A DNA stretch of 64,000 bases from Loxodes magnus (GCA_946699065.1 CAMPDV010001452.1:46302-110301); one strand, 5' to 3'. Numbered from the stretch's first letter, positions 36,087 through 49,978 are shown. The notes: generated from the letters alone by a model not told the origin. Numbers and translations are program-made.

Positions 36087-37618
36087 TATGAAGATCAGTT
36101 TATGTATTTGAAAGTTTTAAGAACTAGAAGTTTAAAAGAAAAGTGAATAAGAAAAGCAAGTAAAAGAGTCTGAAGATCAGTTTATGTATTTGAAAGTTTT
36201 AAGAACTAGAAGTTTAAAAGAATGATAAGATTTCTAAGAAAAGTGAATAAGAAAAGCAAGTAAAAGAGTATGAAGATCAGTTTATGTATTTGAAAGTTTT
36301 AAGAACTAGAAGTTTAAAAGAATGATAAGATTTCTAAGAAAAGTGAATAAGAAAAGCAAGTAAAAGAGTCTGAAGATCAGTTTATGTATTTGAAAGTTTT
36401 AAGAACTAGAAGTTTAAAAGAATGATAAGATTTCTAAGATAAATGAATAAGAAAAGCAAGTAAAAGAGTCTTAAGATCAGTTTATGTATTTGAAAGTTTT
36501 AAGAACTAGAAGTTTAAAAGAATGATAAGATTTCTAAGAAAAGTGAATAAGAAAAGCAAGTAAAAGAGTCTGAAGATCAGTTTATGTATTTGAAAGTTTT
36601 AAGAACTAGAAGTTTAAAAGAAAAGTGAATAAGAAAAGCAAGTAAAAGAGTCTGAAGATCAGTTTATGTATTTGAAAGTTTTAAGAACTAGAAGTTTAAA
36701 AGAATGATAAGATTTCTAAGAAAAGTGAATAAGAAAAGCAAGTAAAAGAGTCTGAAGATCAGTTTATGTATTTGAAAGTTTAAAAGAATGATAAGATTTC
36801 TAAGAAAAGTGAATAAGAAAAGCAAGTAAAAGAATCTGAAGATCAGTTTATGTTTTTGAAAGTTTTAAGAACTAGAAGTTTAAAAGAATGATAAGATTTC
36901 TAAGAAAAGTGAATAAGAAAAGCAAGTAAAAGAGTCTGAAGATCAGTTTATGTATTTGAAAGTTTTAAGAACTAGAAGTTTAAAAGAATGATAAGATTTC
37001 TAAGAAAAGTGAATAAGAAAAGCAAGTAAAAGAGTCTGAAGATCAGTTTATGTATTTGAAAGTTTAAAAGAATGATAAGATTTCTAAGAAAAGTGAATAA
37101 GAAAAGCAAGTAAAAGAATCTGAAGATCAGTTTATGTATTTGAAAGTTTTAAGAACTAGAAGTTTAAAAGAATGATAAGATTTCTAAGAAAAGTGAATAA
37201 GAAAAGCAAGTAAAAGAGTCTGAAGATCAGTTTATGTATTTGAAAGTTTTAAGAACTAGAAGTTTAAAAGAATGATAAGATTTCCAAGATAAATGAATAA
37301 GAAAAGCAAGTAAAAGAGTCTGAAGATCAGTTTATGTATTTGAAAGTTTTAAGAACTAGAAGTTTAAAAGAATGATAAGATTTCTAAGAAAAGTGAATAA
37401 GAAAAGCAAGTAAAAGAATCTGAAGATCAGTTTATGTATTTGAAAGTTTTAAGAACTAGAAGTTTAAAAGAATGATAAGATTTCTAAGAAAAGTGAATAA
37501 GAAAAGCAAGTAAAAGAGTCTGAAGATCAGTTTATGTATTTGAAAGTTTTAAGAACTAGAAGTTTAAAAGAATGATAAGATTTCTAAGAAAAGTGAATAA
37601 GAAAAGCAAGTAAAAGAG
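36087..37618. repeat. Domain D HOR Y, copy 2 (1532 bp, 16 monomers)
   Basis: Repeats the previous unit at +1532 for every marker: C2A at 36087 and 36269, ct at 36369, G4T at 36469, 82-mer at 36569, M-type at 36751 and 37035, A20T at 36835 and cc at 37219. I saw no difference between the copies. The exact tandem doublet lies between two copies of HOR X, giving the order X-Y-Y-X'. Confidence 0.92.
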
Positions 37619-39184
37619 TATGAAGATCAGTTTATGTATTTGAAAGTTTTAAGAACTAGAAGTTTAAAAGAAAAGTGAATAAGAAAAGCAAGTAAAAGAG
37701 TCTGAAGATCAGTTTATGTATTTGAAAGTTTTAAGAACTAGAAGTTTAAAAGAATGATAAGATTTCTAAGAAAAGTGAATAAGAAAAGCAAGTAAAAGAG
37801 TCTGAAGATCAGTTTATGTATTTGAAAGTTTTAAGAACTAGAAGTTTAAAAGAATGATAAGATTTCTAAGAAAAGTGAATAAGAAAAGCAAGTAAAAGAG
37901 TCTGAAGATCAGTTTATGTATTTGAAAGTTTTAAGAACTAGAAGTTTAAAAGAATGATAAGATTTCTAAGAAAAGTGAATAAGAAAAGCAAGTAAAAGAG
38001 TCTGAAGATCAGTTTATGTATTTGAAAGTTTTAAGAACTAGAAGTTTAAAAGAATGATAAGATTTCCAAGATAAATGAATAAGAAAAGCAAGTAAAAGAG
38101 TCTGAAGATCAGTTTATGTATTTGAAAGTTTTAAGAACTAGAAGTTTAAAAGAATGATAAGATTTCCAAGATAAATGAATAAGAAAAGCAAGTAAAAGAG
38201 TCTGAAGATCAGTTTATGTATTTGAAAGTTTTAAGAACTAGAAGTTTAAAAGAATGATAAGATTTCTAAGAAAAGTGAATAAGAAAAGCAAGTAAAAGAG
38301 TCTGAAGATCAGTTTATGTATTTGAAAGTTTTAAGAACTAGAAGTTTAAAAGAATGATAAGATTTCTAAGAAAAGTGAATAAGAAAAGCAAGTAAAAGAG
38401 TCTGAAGATCAGTTTATGTATTTGAAAGTTTTAAGAACTAGAAGTTTAAAAGAATGATAAGATTTCTAAGAAAAGTGAATAAGAAAAGCAAGTAAAAGAG
38501 TCTGAAGATCAGTTTATGTATTTGAAAGTTTAAAAGAATGATAAGATTTCTAAGAAAAGTGAATAAGAAAAGCAAGTAAAAGAGTCTGAAGATCAGTTTA
38601 TGTATTTGAAAGTTTTAAGAACTAGAAGTTTAAAAGAATGATAAGATTTCTAAGAAAAGTGAATAAGAAAAGCAAGTAAAAGAGTCTGAAGATCAGTTTA
38701 TGTATTTGAAAGTTTTAAGAACTAGAAGTTTAAAAGAATGATAAGATTTCTAAGAAAAGTGAATAAGAAAAGCAAGTAAAAGAGTCTGAAGATCAGTTTA
38801 TGTATTTGAAAGTTTTAAGAACTAGAAGTTTAAAAGAATGATAAGATTTCCAAGATAAATGAATAAGAAAAGCAAGTAAAAGAGTCTGAAGATCAGTTTA
38901 TGTATTTGAAAGTTTTAAGAACTAGAAGTTTAAAAGAATGATAAGATTTCTAAGAAAAGTGAATAAGAAAAGCAAGTAAAAGAATCTGAAGATCAGTTTA
39001 TGTATTTGAAAGTTTTAAGAACTAGAAGTTTAAAAGAATGATAAGATTTCTAAGAAAAGTGAATAAGAAAAGCAAGTAAAAGAGTCTGAAGATCAGTTTA
39101 TGTATTTGAAAGTTTTAAGAACTAGAAGTTTAAAAGAATGATAAGATTTCTAAGAAAAGTGAATAAGAAAAGCAAGTAAAAGAG
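37619..39184. repeat. Domain D HOR X, copy 2 (1566 bp)
   Basis: Begins with a C2A 82-mer; cc at 38001, 38101 and 38785; M-type 84-mer at 38501; G100A ends monomer 38885. It matches 32607-34072 for 1466 bp apart from a plain monomer at 38301, then one further 100-mer leads to a C2A 82-mer at 39185 that has an extra A6C change (TATGCAGATC). Confidence 0.8.
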
Positions 39185-42100
39185 TATGCAGATCAGTTTA
39201 TGTATTTGAAAGTTTTAAGAACTAGAAGTTTAAAAGAAAAGTGAATAAGAAAAGCAAGTAAAAGAGTCTGAAGATCAGTTTATGTATTTGAAAGTTTTAA
39301 GAACTAGAAGTTTAAAAGAATGATAAGATTTCTAAGAAAAGTGAATAAGAAAAGCAAGTAAAAGAGTCTGAAGATCAGTTTATGTATTTGAAAGTTTTAA
39401 GAACTAGAAGTTTAAAAGAATGATAAGATTTCTAAGAAAAGTGAATAAGAAAAGCAAGTAAAAGAGTCTGAAGATCAGTTTATGTATTTGAAAGTTTTAA
39501 GAACTAGAAGTTTAAAAGAATGATAAGATTTCTAAGAAAAGTGAATAAGAAAAGCAAGTAAAAGAGTCTGAAGATCAGTTTATGTATTTGAAAGTTTTAA
39601 GAACTAGAAGTTTAAAAGAATGATAAGATTTCTAAGATAAATGAATAAGAAAAGCAAGTAAAAGAGTCTTAAGATCAGTTTATGTATTTGAAAGTTTTAA
39701 GAACTAGAAGTTTAAAAGAATGATAATATTTCTAAGAAAAGTGAATAAGAAAAGCAAGTAAAAGAATCTGAAGATCAGTTTATGTATTTGAAAGTTTTAA
39801 GAACTAGAAGTTTAAAAGAATGATAAGATTTCTAAGAAAAGTGAATAAGAAAAGCAAGTAAAAGAGTCTGAAGATCAGTTTATGTATTTGAAAGTTTAAA
39901 AGAATGATAAGATTTCTAAGAAAAGTGAATAAGAAAAGCAAGTAAAAGAGTCTGAAGATCAGTTTATGTATTTGAAAGTTTTAAGAACTAGAAGTTTAAA
40001 AGAATGATAAGATTTCTAAGATAAATGAATAAGAAAAGCAAGTAAAAGAGTCTTAAGATCAGTTTATGTATTTGAAAGTTTTAAGAACTAGAAGTTTAAA
40101 AGAATGATAAGATTTCTAAGAAAAGTGAATAAGAAAAGCAAGTAAAAGAGTCTGAAGATCAGTTTATGTATTTGAAAGTTTTAAGAACTAGAAGTTTAAA
40201 AGAAAAGTGAATAAGAAAAGCAAGTAAAAGAGTCTGAAGATCAGTTTATGTATTTGAAAGTTTTAAGAACTAGAAGTTTAAAAGAATGATAAGATTTCTA
40301 AGAAAAGTGAATAAGAAAAGCAAGTAAAAGAGTCTGAAGATCAGTTTATGTATTTGAAAGTTTAAAAGAATGATAAGATTTCTAAGAAAAGTGAATAAGA
40401 AAAGCAAGTAAAAGAATCTGAAGATCAGTTTATGTATTTGAAAGTTTTAAGAACTAGAAGTTTAAAAGAATGATAAGATTTCTAAGAAAAGTGAATAAGA
40501 AAAGCAAGTAAAAGAGTCTGAAGATCAGTTTATGTATTTGAAAGTTTTAAGAACTAGAAGTTTAAAAGAATGATAAGATTTCTAAGAAAAGTGAATAAGA
40601 AAAGCAAGTAAAAGAGTCTGAAGATCAGTTTATGTATTTGAAAGTTTTAAGAACTAGAAGTTTAAAAGAATGATAAGATTTCTAAGAAAAGTGAATAAGA
40701 AAAGCAAGTAAAAGAGTCTGAAGATCAGTTTATGTATTTGAAAGTTTTAAGAACTAGAAGTTTAAAAGAATGATAAGATTTCCAAGATAAATGAATAAGA
40801 AAAGCAAGTAAAAGAGTCTGAAGATCAGTTTATGTATTTGAAAGTTTTAAGAACTAGAAGTTTAAAAGAATGATAAGATTTCTAAGAAAAGTGAATAAGA
40901 AAAGCAAGTAAAAGAATCTGAAGATCAGTTTATGTATTTGAAAGTTTTAAGAACTAGAAGTTTAAAAGAATGATAAGATTTCTAAGAAAAGTGAATAAGA
41001 AAAGCAAGTAAAAGAGTCTGAAGATCAGTTTATGTATTTGAAAGTTTTAAGAACTAGAAGTTTAAAAGAATGATAAGATTTCTAAGAAAAGTGAATAAGA
41101 AAAGCAAGTAAAAGAGTCTGAAGATCAGTTTATGTATTTGAAAGTTTTAAGAACTAGAAGTTTAAAAGAAAAGTGAATAAGAAAAGCAAGTAAAAGAGTC
41201 TGAAGATCAGTTTATGTATTTGAAAGTTTTAAGAACTAGAAGTTTAAAAGAATGATAAGATTTCTAAGAAAAGTGAATAAGAAAAGCAAGTAAAAGAGTC
41301 TGAAGATCAGTTTATGTATTTGAAAGTTTTAAGAACTAGAAGTTTAAAAGAATGATAAGATTTCTAAGAAAAGTGAATAAGAAAAGCAAGTAAAAGAGTC
41401 TGAAGATCAGTTTATGTATTTGAAAGTTTTAAGAACTAGAAGTTTAAAAGAATGATAAGATTTCTAAGATAAATGAATAATAAAAGCAAGTAAAAGAGTC
41501 TGAAGATCAGTTTATGTATTTGAAAGTTTTAAGAACTAGAAGTTTAAAAGAATGATAAGATTTCTAAGAAAAGTGAATAAGAAAAGCAAGTAAAAGAGTC
41601 TGAAGATCAGTTTATGTATTTGAAAGTTTTAAGAACTAGAAGTTTAAAAGAAAAGTGAATAAGAAAAGCAAGTAAAAGAGTCTGAAGATCAGTTTATGTA
41701 TTTGAAAGTTTTAAGAACTAGAAGTTTAAAAGAATGATAAGATTTCTAAGAAAAGTGAATAAGAAAAGCAAGTAAAAGAGTCTGAAGATCAGTTTATGTA
41801 TTTGAAAGTTTAAAAGAATGATAAGATTTCTAAGAAAAGTGAATAAGAAAAGCAAGTAAAAGAATCTGAAGATCAGTTTATGTATTTGAAAGTTTTAAGA
41901 ACTAGAAGTTTAAAAGAATGATAAGATTTCTAAGAAAAGTGAATAAGAAAAGCAAGTAAAAGAGTCTGAAGATCAGTTTATGTATTTGAAAGTTTTAAGA
42001 ACTAGAAGTTTAAAAGAATGATAAGATTTCTAAGAAAAGTGAATAAGAAAAGCAAGTAAAAGAGTCTGAAGATCAGTTTATGTATTTGAAAGTTTAAAAG

Positions 42101-45100
42101 AATGATAAGATTTCTAAGAAAAGTGAATAAGAAAAGCAAGTAAAAGAATCTGAAGATCAGTTTATGTATTTGAAAGTTTTAAGAACTAGAAGTTTAAAAG
42201 AATGATAAGATTTCTAAGAAAAGTGAATAAGAAAAGCAAGTAAAAGAGTCTGAAGATCAGTTTATGTATTTGAAAGTTTTAAGAACTAGAAGTTTAAAAG
42301 AATGATAAGATTTCTAAGAAAAGTGAATAAGAAAAGCAAGTAAAAGAGTCTGAAGATCAGTTTATGTATTTGAAAGTTTTAAGAACTAGAAGTTTAAAAG
42401 AATGATAAGATTTCCAAGATAAATGAATAAGAAAAGCAAGTAAAAGAGTCTGAAGATCAGTTTATGTATTTGAAAGTTTTAAGAACTAGAAGTTTAAAAG
42501 AATGATAAGATTTCTAAGAAAAGTGAATAAGAAAAGCAAGTAAAAGAGTCTGAAGATCAGTTTATGTATTTGAAAGTTTTAAGAACTAGAAGTTTAAAAG
42601 AATGATAAGATTTCTAAGAAAAGTGAATAAGAAAAGCAAGTAAAAGAGTCTGAAGATCAGTTTATGTATTTGAAAGTTTTAAGAACTAGAAGTTTAAAAG
42701 AATGATAAGATTTCTAAGAAAAGTGAATAAGAAAAGCAAGTAAAAGAGTCTGAAGATCAGTTTATGTATTTGAAAGTTTTAAGAACTAGAAGTTTAAAAG
42801 AATGATAAGATTTCTAAGATAAATGAATAAGAAAAGCAAGTAAAAGAGTCTTAAGATCAGTTTATGTATTTGAAAGTTTTAAGAACTAGAAGTTTAAAAG
42901 AATGATAAGATTTCTAAGAAAAGTGAATAAGAAAAGCAAGTAAAAGAATCTGAAGATCAGTTTATGTATTTGAAAGTTTTAAGAACTAGAAGTTTAAAAG
43001 AATGATAAGATTTCTAAGAAAAGTGAATAAGAAAAGCAAGTAAAAGAGTCTGAAGATCAGTTTATGTATTTGAAAGTTTTAAGAACTAGAAGTTTAAAAG
43101 AATGATAAGATTTCTAAGAAAAGTGAATAAGAAAAGCAAGTAAAAGAGTCTGAAGATCAGTTTATGTATTTGAAAGTTTAAAAGAATGATAAGATTTCTA
43201 AGAAAAGTGAATAAGAAAAGCAAGTAAAAGAATCTGAAGATCAGTTTATGTATTTGAAAGTTTTAAGAACTAGAAGTTTAAAAGAATGATAAGATTTCTA
43301 AGAAAAGTGAATAAGAAAAGCAAGTAAAAGAGTCTGAAGATCAGTTTATGAATTTGAAAGTTTTAAGAACTAGAAGTTTAAAAGAATGATAAGATTTCTA
43401 AGAAAAGTGAATAAGAAAAGCAAGTAAAAGAGTCTGAAGATCAGTTTATGTATTTGAAAGTTTTAAGAACTAGAAGTTTAAAAGAATGATAAGATTTCTA
43501 AGAAAAGTGAATAAGAAAAGCAAGTAAAAGAGTCTGAAGATCAGTTTATGTATTTGAAAGTTTTAAGAACTAGAAGTTTAAAAGAATGATAAGATTTCCA
43601 AGATAAATGAATAAGAAAAGCAAGTAAAAGAGTCTGAAGATCAGTTTATGTATTTGAAAGTTTTAAGAACTAGAAGTTTAAAAGAATGATAAGATTTCTA
43701 AGAAAAGTGAATAAGAAAAGCAAGTAAAAGAATCTGAAGATCAGTTTATGTATTTGAAAGTTTTAAGAACTAGAAGTTTAAAAGAATGATAAGATTTCTA
43801 AGAAAAGTGAATAAGAAAAGCAAGTAAAAGAGTCTGAAGATCAGTTTATGTATTTGAAAGTTTTAAGAACTAGAAGTTTAAAAGAATGATAAGATTTCTA
43901 AGAAAAGTGAATAAGAAAAGCAAGTAAAAGAGTATGAAGATCAGTTTATGTATTTGAAAGTTTTAAGAACTAGAAGTTTAAAAGAAAAGTGAATAAGAAA
44001 AGCAAGTAAAAGAGTCTGAAGATCAGTTTATGTATTTGAAAGTTTTAAGAACTAGAAGTTTAAAAGAATGATAAGATTTCTAAGAAAAGTGAATAAGAAA
44101 AGCAAGTAAAAGAGTCTGAAGATCAGTTTATGTATTTGAAAGTTTTAAGAACTAGAAGTTTAAAAGAATGATAAGATTTCTAAGAAAAGTGAATAAGAAA
44201 AGCAAGTAAAAGAGTCTGAAGATCAGTTTATGTATTTGAAAGTTTTAAGAACTAGAAGTTTAAAAGAATGATAAGATTTCTAAGATAAATGAATAAGAAA
44301 AGCAAGTAAAAGAGTCTTAAGATCAGTTTATGTATTTGAAAGTTTTAAGAACTAGAAGTTTAAAAGAATGATAAGATTTCTAAGATAAATGAATAAGAAA
44401 AGCAAGTAAAAGAGTCTGAAGATCAGTTTATGTATTTGAAAGTTTTAAGAACTAGAAGTTTAAAAGAAAAGTGAATAAGAAAAGCAAGTAAAAGAGTCTG
44501 AAGATCAGTTTATGTATTTGAAAGTTTTAAGAACTAGAAGTTTAAAAGAATGATAAGATTTCTAAGAAAAGTGAATAAGAAAAGCAAGTAAAAGAGTCTG
44601 AAGATCAGTTTATGTATTTGAAAGTTTAAAAGAATGATAAGATTTCTAAGAAAAGTGAATAAGAAAAGCAAGTAAAAGAATCTGAAGATCAGTTTATGTA
44701 TTTGAAAGTTTTAAGAACTAGAAGTTTAAAAGAATGATAAGATTTCTAAGAAAAGTGAATAAGAAAAGCAAGTAAAAGAGTCTGAAGATCAGTTTATGTA
44801 TTTGAAAGTTTTAAGAACTAGAAGTTTAAAAGAATGATAAGATTTCTAAGAAAAGTGAATAAGAAAAGCAAGTAAAAGAGTCTGAAAATCAGTTTATGTA
44901 TTTGAAAGTTTAAAAGAATGATAAGATTTCTAAGAAAAGTGAATAAGAAAAGCAAGTAAAAGAGTCTGAAGATCAGTTTATGTATTTGAAAGTTTTAAGA
45001 ACTAGAAGTTTAAAAGAATGATAAGATTTCTAAGAAAAGTGAATAAGAAAAGCAAGTAAAAGAGTCTGAAGATCAGTTTATGTATTTGAAAGTTTTAAGA

Positions 45101-47330
45101 ACTAGAAGTTTAAAAGAATGATAAGATTTCTAAGAAAAGTGAATAAGAAAAGCAAGTAAAAGAGTCTGAAGATCAGTTTATGTATTTGAAAGTTTTAAGA
45201 ACTAGAAGTTTAAAAGAATGATAAGATTTCCAAGATAAATGAATAAGAAAAGCAAGTAAAAGAGTCTGAAGATCAGTTTATGTATTTGAAAGTTTTAAGA
45301 ACTAGAAGTTTAAAAGAATGATAAGATTTCTAAGAAAAGTGAATAAGAAAAGCAAGTAAAAGAGTCTGAAGATCAGTTTATGTATTTGAAAGTTTTAAGA
45401 ACTAGAAGTTTAAAAGAATGATAAGATTTCCAAGATAAATGAATAAGAAAAGCAAGTAAAAGAGTCTGAAGATCAGTTTATGTATTTGAAAGTTTTAAGA
45501 ACTAGAAGTTTAAAAGAATGATAAGATTTCCAAGATAAATGAATAAGAAAAGCAAGTAAAAGAGTCTGAAGATCAGTTTATGTATTTGAAAGTTTTAAGA
45601 ACTAGAAGTTTAAAAGAATGATAAGATTTCTAAGAAAAGTGAATAAGAAAAGCAAGTAAAAGAGTCTGAAGATCAGTTTATGTATTTGAAAGTTTTAAGA
45701 ACTAGAAGTTTAAAAGAATGATAAGATTTCTAAGAAAAGTGAATAAGAAAAGCAAGTAAAAGAGTCTGAAGATCAGTTTATGTATTTGAAAGTTTTAAGA
45801 ACTAGAAGTTTAAAAGAATGATAAGATTTCTAAGAAAAGTCAATAAGAAAAGCAAGTAAAAGAGTCTGAAGATCAGTTTATGTATTTGAAAGTTTAAAAG
45901 AATGATAAGATTTCTAAGAAAAGTGAATAAGAAAAGCAAGTAAAAGAGTCTGAAGATCAGTTTATGTATTTGAAAGTTTTAAGAACTAGAAGTTTAAAAG
46001 AATGATAAGATTTCTAAGAAAAGTGAATAAGAAAAGCAAGTAAAAGAGTCTGAAGATCAGTTTATGTATTTGAAAGTTTTAAGAACTAGAAGTTTAAAAG
46101 AATGATAAGATTTCTAAGAAAAGTGAATAAGAAAAGCAAGTAAAAGAGTCTGAAGATCAGTTTATGTATTTGAAAGTTTTAAGAACTAGAAGTTTAAAAG
46201 AATGATAAGATTTCCAAGATAAATGAATAAGAAAAGCAAGTAAAAGAGTCTGAAGATCAGTTTATGTATTTGAAAGTTTTAAGAACTAGAAGTTTAAAAG
46301 AATGATAAGATTTCTAAGAAAAGTGAATAAGAAAAGCAAGTAAAAGAATCTGAAGATCAGTTTATGTATTTGAAAGTTTTAAGAACTAGAAGTTTAAAAG
46401 AATGATAAGATTTCTAAGAAAAGTGAATAAGAAAAGCAAGTAAAAGAGTCTGAAGATCAGTTTATGTATTTGAAAGTTTTAAGAACTAGAAGTTTAAAAG
46501 AATGATAAGATTTCTAAGAAAAGTGAATAAGAAAAGCAAGTAAAAGAGTATGAAGATCAGTTTATGTATTTGAAAGTTTTAAGAACTAGAAGTTTAAAAG
46601 AAAAGTGAATAAGAAAAGCAAGTAAAAGAGTCTGAAGATCAGTTTATGTATTTGAAAGTTTTAAGAACTAGAAGTTTAAAAGAATGATAAGATTTCTAAG
46701 AAAAGTGAATAAGAAAAGCAAGTAAAAGAGTCTGAAGATCAGTTTATGTATTTGAAAGTTTTAAGAACTAGAAGTTTAAAAGAATGATAAGATTTCTAAG
46801 AAAAGTGAATAAGAAAAGCAAGTAAAAGAGTCTGAAGATCAGTTTATGTATTTGAAAGTTTTAAGAACTAGAAGTTTAAAAGAATGATAAGATTTCTAAG
46901 AAAAGTGAATAAGAAAAGCAAGTAAAAGAGTCTGAAGATCAGTTTATGTATTTGAAAGTTTTAAGAACTAGAAGTTTAAAAGAATGATAAGATTTCCAAG
47001 ATAAATGAATAAGAAAAGCAAGTAAAAGAGTCTGAAGATCAGTTTATGTATTTGAAAGTTTTAAGAACTAGAAGTTTAAAAGAATGATAAGATTTCTAAG
47101 AAAAGTGAATAAGAAAAGCAAGTAAAAGAATCTGAAGATCAGTTTATGTATTTGAAAGTTTTAAGAACTAGAAGTTTAAAAGAATGATAAGATTTCTAAG
47201 AAAAGTGAATAAGAAAAGCAAGTAAAAGAGTCTGAAGATCAGTTTATGTATTTGAAAGTTTTAAGAACTAGAAGTTTAAAAGAATGATAAGATTTCTAAG
47301 AAAAGTGAATAAGAAAAGCAAGTAAAAGAG
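39185..47330. repeat. Domain D, central irregular HOR stretch
   Basis: Ct/G4T pairs (39567, 39951, 42749, 44215), 82-mers, M-type 84-mers (39867, 40333, 41781, 42065, 43149, 44597, 44881, 45865) and cc monomers (40717, 42349, 43533, 45165, 45365, 45465, 46149, 46931) recur in changing order. Two ct monomers here (41399, 44315) lack the usual following G4T. Singletons include TAATATTT at 39722, GAATAATAAAAG (G83T) in 41399, T19A at 43333 and loss of GATC at 44881. A 782-bp unit runs from the C2A 82-mer at 46549 to the one at 47331. Confidence 0.8.
44881..44964. repeat. 84-bp monomer lacking the GATC site
   Basis: G7A changes GAAGATC to GAAAATC. The monomer also carries the 16-bp deletion. With monomer 8400 it is one of two copies without GATC, so GATC cleavage would release these as dimers with the preceding monomer. 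Confidence 0.85.
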
Positions 47331-47612
47331 TATGAAGATCAGTTTATGTATTTGAAAGTTTTAAGAACTAGAAGTTTAAAAGAAAAGTGAATAAGAAAAG
47401 CAAGTAAAAGAGTCTGAAGATCAGTTTATGTATTTGAAAGTTTTAAGAACTAGAAGTTTAAAAGAATGATAAGATTTCTAAGAAAAGTGAATAAGAAAAG
47501 CAAGTAAAAGAGTCTGAAGATCAGTTTATGTATTTGAAAGTTTTAAGAACTAGAAGTTTAAAAGAATGATAAGATTTCTAAGAAAAGTGAATAAGAAAAG
47601 CAAGTAAAAGAG

Positions 47613-48978
47613 TATGAAGATCAGTTTATGTATTTGAAAGTTTTAAGAACTAGAAGTTTAAAAGAATGATAAGATTTCTAAGATAAATGAATAAGAAAAG
47701 CAAGTAAAAGAGTCTTAAGATCAGTTTATGTATTTGAAAGTTTTAAGAACTAGAAGTTTAAAAGAATGATAAGATTTCTAAGAAAAGTGAATAAGAAAAG
47801 CAAGTAAAAGAGTCTGAAGATCAGTTTATGTATTTGAAAGTTTTAAGAACTAGAAGTTTAAAAGAAAAGTGAATAAGAAAAGCAAGTAAAAGAGTCTGAA
47901 GATCAGTTTATGTATTTGAAAGTTTTAAGAACTAGAAGTTTAAAAGAATGATAAGATTTCTAAGAAAAGTGAATAAGAAAAGCAATTAAAAGAGTCTGAA
48001 GATCAGTTTATGTATTTGAAAGTTTTAAGAACTAGAAGTTTAAAAGAATGATAAGATTTCTAAGAAAAGTCAATAAGAAAAGCAAGTAAAAGAGTCTGAA
48101 GATCAGTTTATGTATTTGAAAGTTTAAAAGAATGATAAGATTTCTAAGAAAAGTGAATAAGAAAAGCAAGTAAAAGAGTCTGAAGATCAGTTTATGTATT
48201 TGAAAGTTTTAAGAACTAGAAGTTTAAAAGAATGATAAGATTTCTAAGAAAAGTGAATAAGAAAAGCAAGTAAAAGAGTCTGAAGATCAGTTTATGTATT
48301 TGAAAGTTTTAAGAACTAGAAGTTTAAAAGAATGATAAGATTTCTAAGAAAAGTGAATAAGAAAAGCAAGTAAAAGAGTCTGAAGATCAGTTTATGTATT
48401 TGAAAGTTTTAAGAACTAGAAGTTTAAAAGAATGATAAGATTTCCAAGATAAATGAATAAGAAAAGCAAGTAAAAGAGTCTGAAGATCAGTTTATGTATT
48501 TGAAAGTTTTAAGAACTAGAAGTTTAAAAGAATGATAAGATTTCTAAGAAAAGTGAATAAGAAAAGCAAGTAAAAGAATCTGAAGATCAGTTTATGTATT
48601 TGAAAGTTTTAAGAACTAGAAGTTTAAAAGAATGATAAGATTTCTAAGAAAAGTGAATAAGAAAAGCAAGTAAAAGAGTCTGAAGATCAGTTTATGTATT
48701 TGAAAGTTTTAAGAACTAGAAGTTTAAAAGAATGATAAGATTTCTAAGAAAAGTGAATAAGAAAAGCAAGTAAAAGAGTCTGAAGATCAGTTTATGTATT
48801 TGAAAGTTTTAAGAACTAGAAGTTTAAAAGAATGATAAGATTTCCAAGATAAATGAATAAGAAAAGCAAGTAAAAGAGTCTGAAGATCAGTTTATGTATT
48901 TGAAAGTTTTAAGAACTAGAAGTTTAAAAGAATGATAAGATTTCTAAGAAAAGTGAATAAGAAAAGCAAGTAAAAGAG
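47613..48978. repeat. Domain D 1366-bp repeated segment, copy 1
   Basis: Order: C2A+ct monomer, G4T monomer, 82-mer, G92T monomer at 47895 (GCAATTAAAAG), G77C monomer, M-type 84-mer, plain monomers, cc at 48379, G100A junction at 48578, cc at 48779 and one more plain monomer. All markers recur at +2566. G92T is seen only in these two copies. Confidence 0.88.
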
Positions 48979-49978
48979 TCTGAAGATCAGTTTATGTATT
49001 TGAAAGTTTTAAGAACTAGAAGTTTAAAAGAATGATAAGATTTCTAAGAAAAGTGAATAAGAAAAGCAAGTAAAAGAGTCTGAAGATCAGTTTATGTATT
49101 TGAAAGTTTTAAGAACTAGAAGTTTAAAAGAATGATAAGATTTCTAAGAAAAGTGAATAAGAAAAGCAAGTAAAAGAGTCTGAAGATCAGTTTATGTATT
49201 TGAAAGTTTTAAGAACTAGAAGTTTAAAAGAATGATAAGATTTCCAAGATAAATGAATAAGAAAAGCAAGTAAAAGAGTCTGAAGATCAGTTTATGTATT
49301 TGAAAGTTTTAAGAACTAGAAGTTTAAAAGAATGATAAGATTTCTAAGAAAAGTGAATAAGAAAAGCAAGTAAAAGAATCTGAAGATCAGTTTATGTATT
49401 TGAAAGTTTTAAGAACTAGAAGTTTAAAAGAATGATAAGATTTCTAAGAAAAGTGAATAAGAAAAGCAAGTAAAAGAGTCTGAAGATCAGTTTATGTATT
49501 TGAAAGTTTTAAGAACTAGAAGTTTAAAAGAATGATAAGATTTCTAAGAAAAGTGAATAAGAAAAGCAAGTAAAAGAGTCTGAAGATCAGTTTATGTATT
49601 TGAAAGTTTTAAGAACTAGAAGTTTAAAAGAATGATAAGATTTCCAAGATAAATGAATAAGAAAAGCAAGTAAAAGAGTCTGAAGATCAGTTTATGTATT
49701 TGAAAGTTTTAAGAACTAGAAGTTTAAAAGAATGATAAGATTTCTAAGAAAAGTGAATAAGAAAAGCAAGTAAAAGAATCTGAAGATCAGTTTATGTATT
49801 TGAAAGTTTTAAGAACTAGAAGTTTAAAAGAATGATAAGATTTCTAAGAAAAGTGAATAAGAAAAGCAAGTAAAAGAGTCTGAAGATCAGTTTATGTATT
49901 TGAAAGTTTTAAGAACTAGAAGTTTAAAAGAATGATAAGATTTCTAAGAAAAGTGAATAAGAAAAGCAAGTAAAAGAG
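48379..49978. repeat. 400-bp tetramer HOR, four units
   Basis: Cc monomers lie exactly 400 bp apart at 48379, 48779, 49179 and 49579, each followed by three other 100-mers. In units 1, 3 and 4 the monomer after cc ends in G100A; in unit 2 (48879) it does not. A two-unit version is at 50945 and 51345. No short monomer interrupts the ladder, so this is the most regular 100-bp stretch of domain D. Confidence 0.86.
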
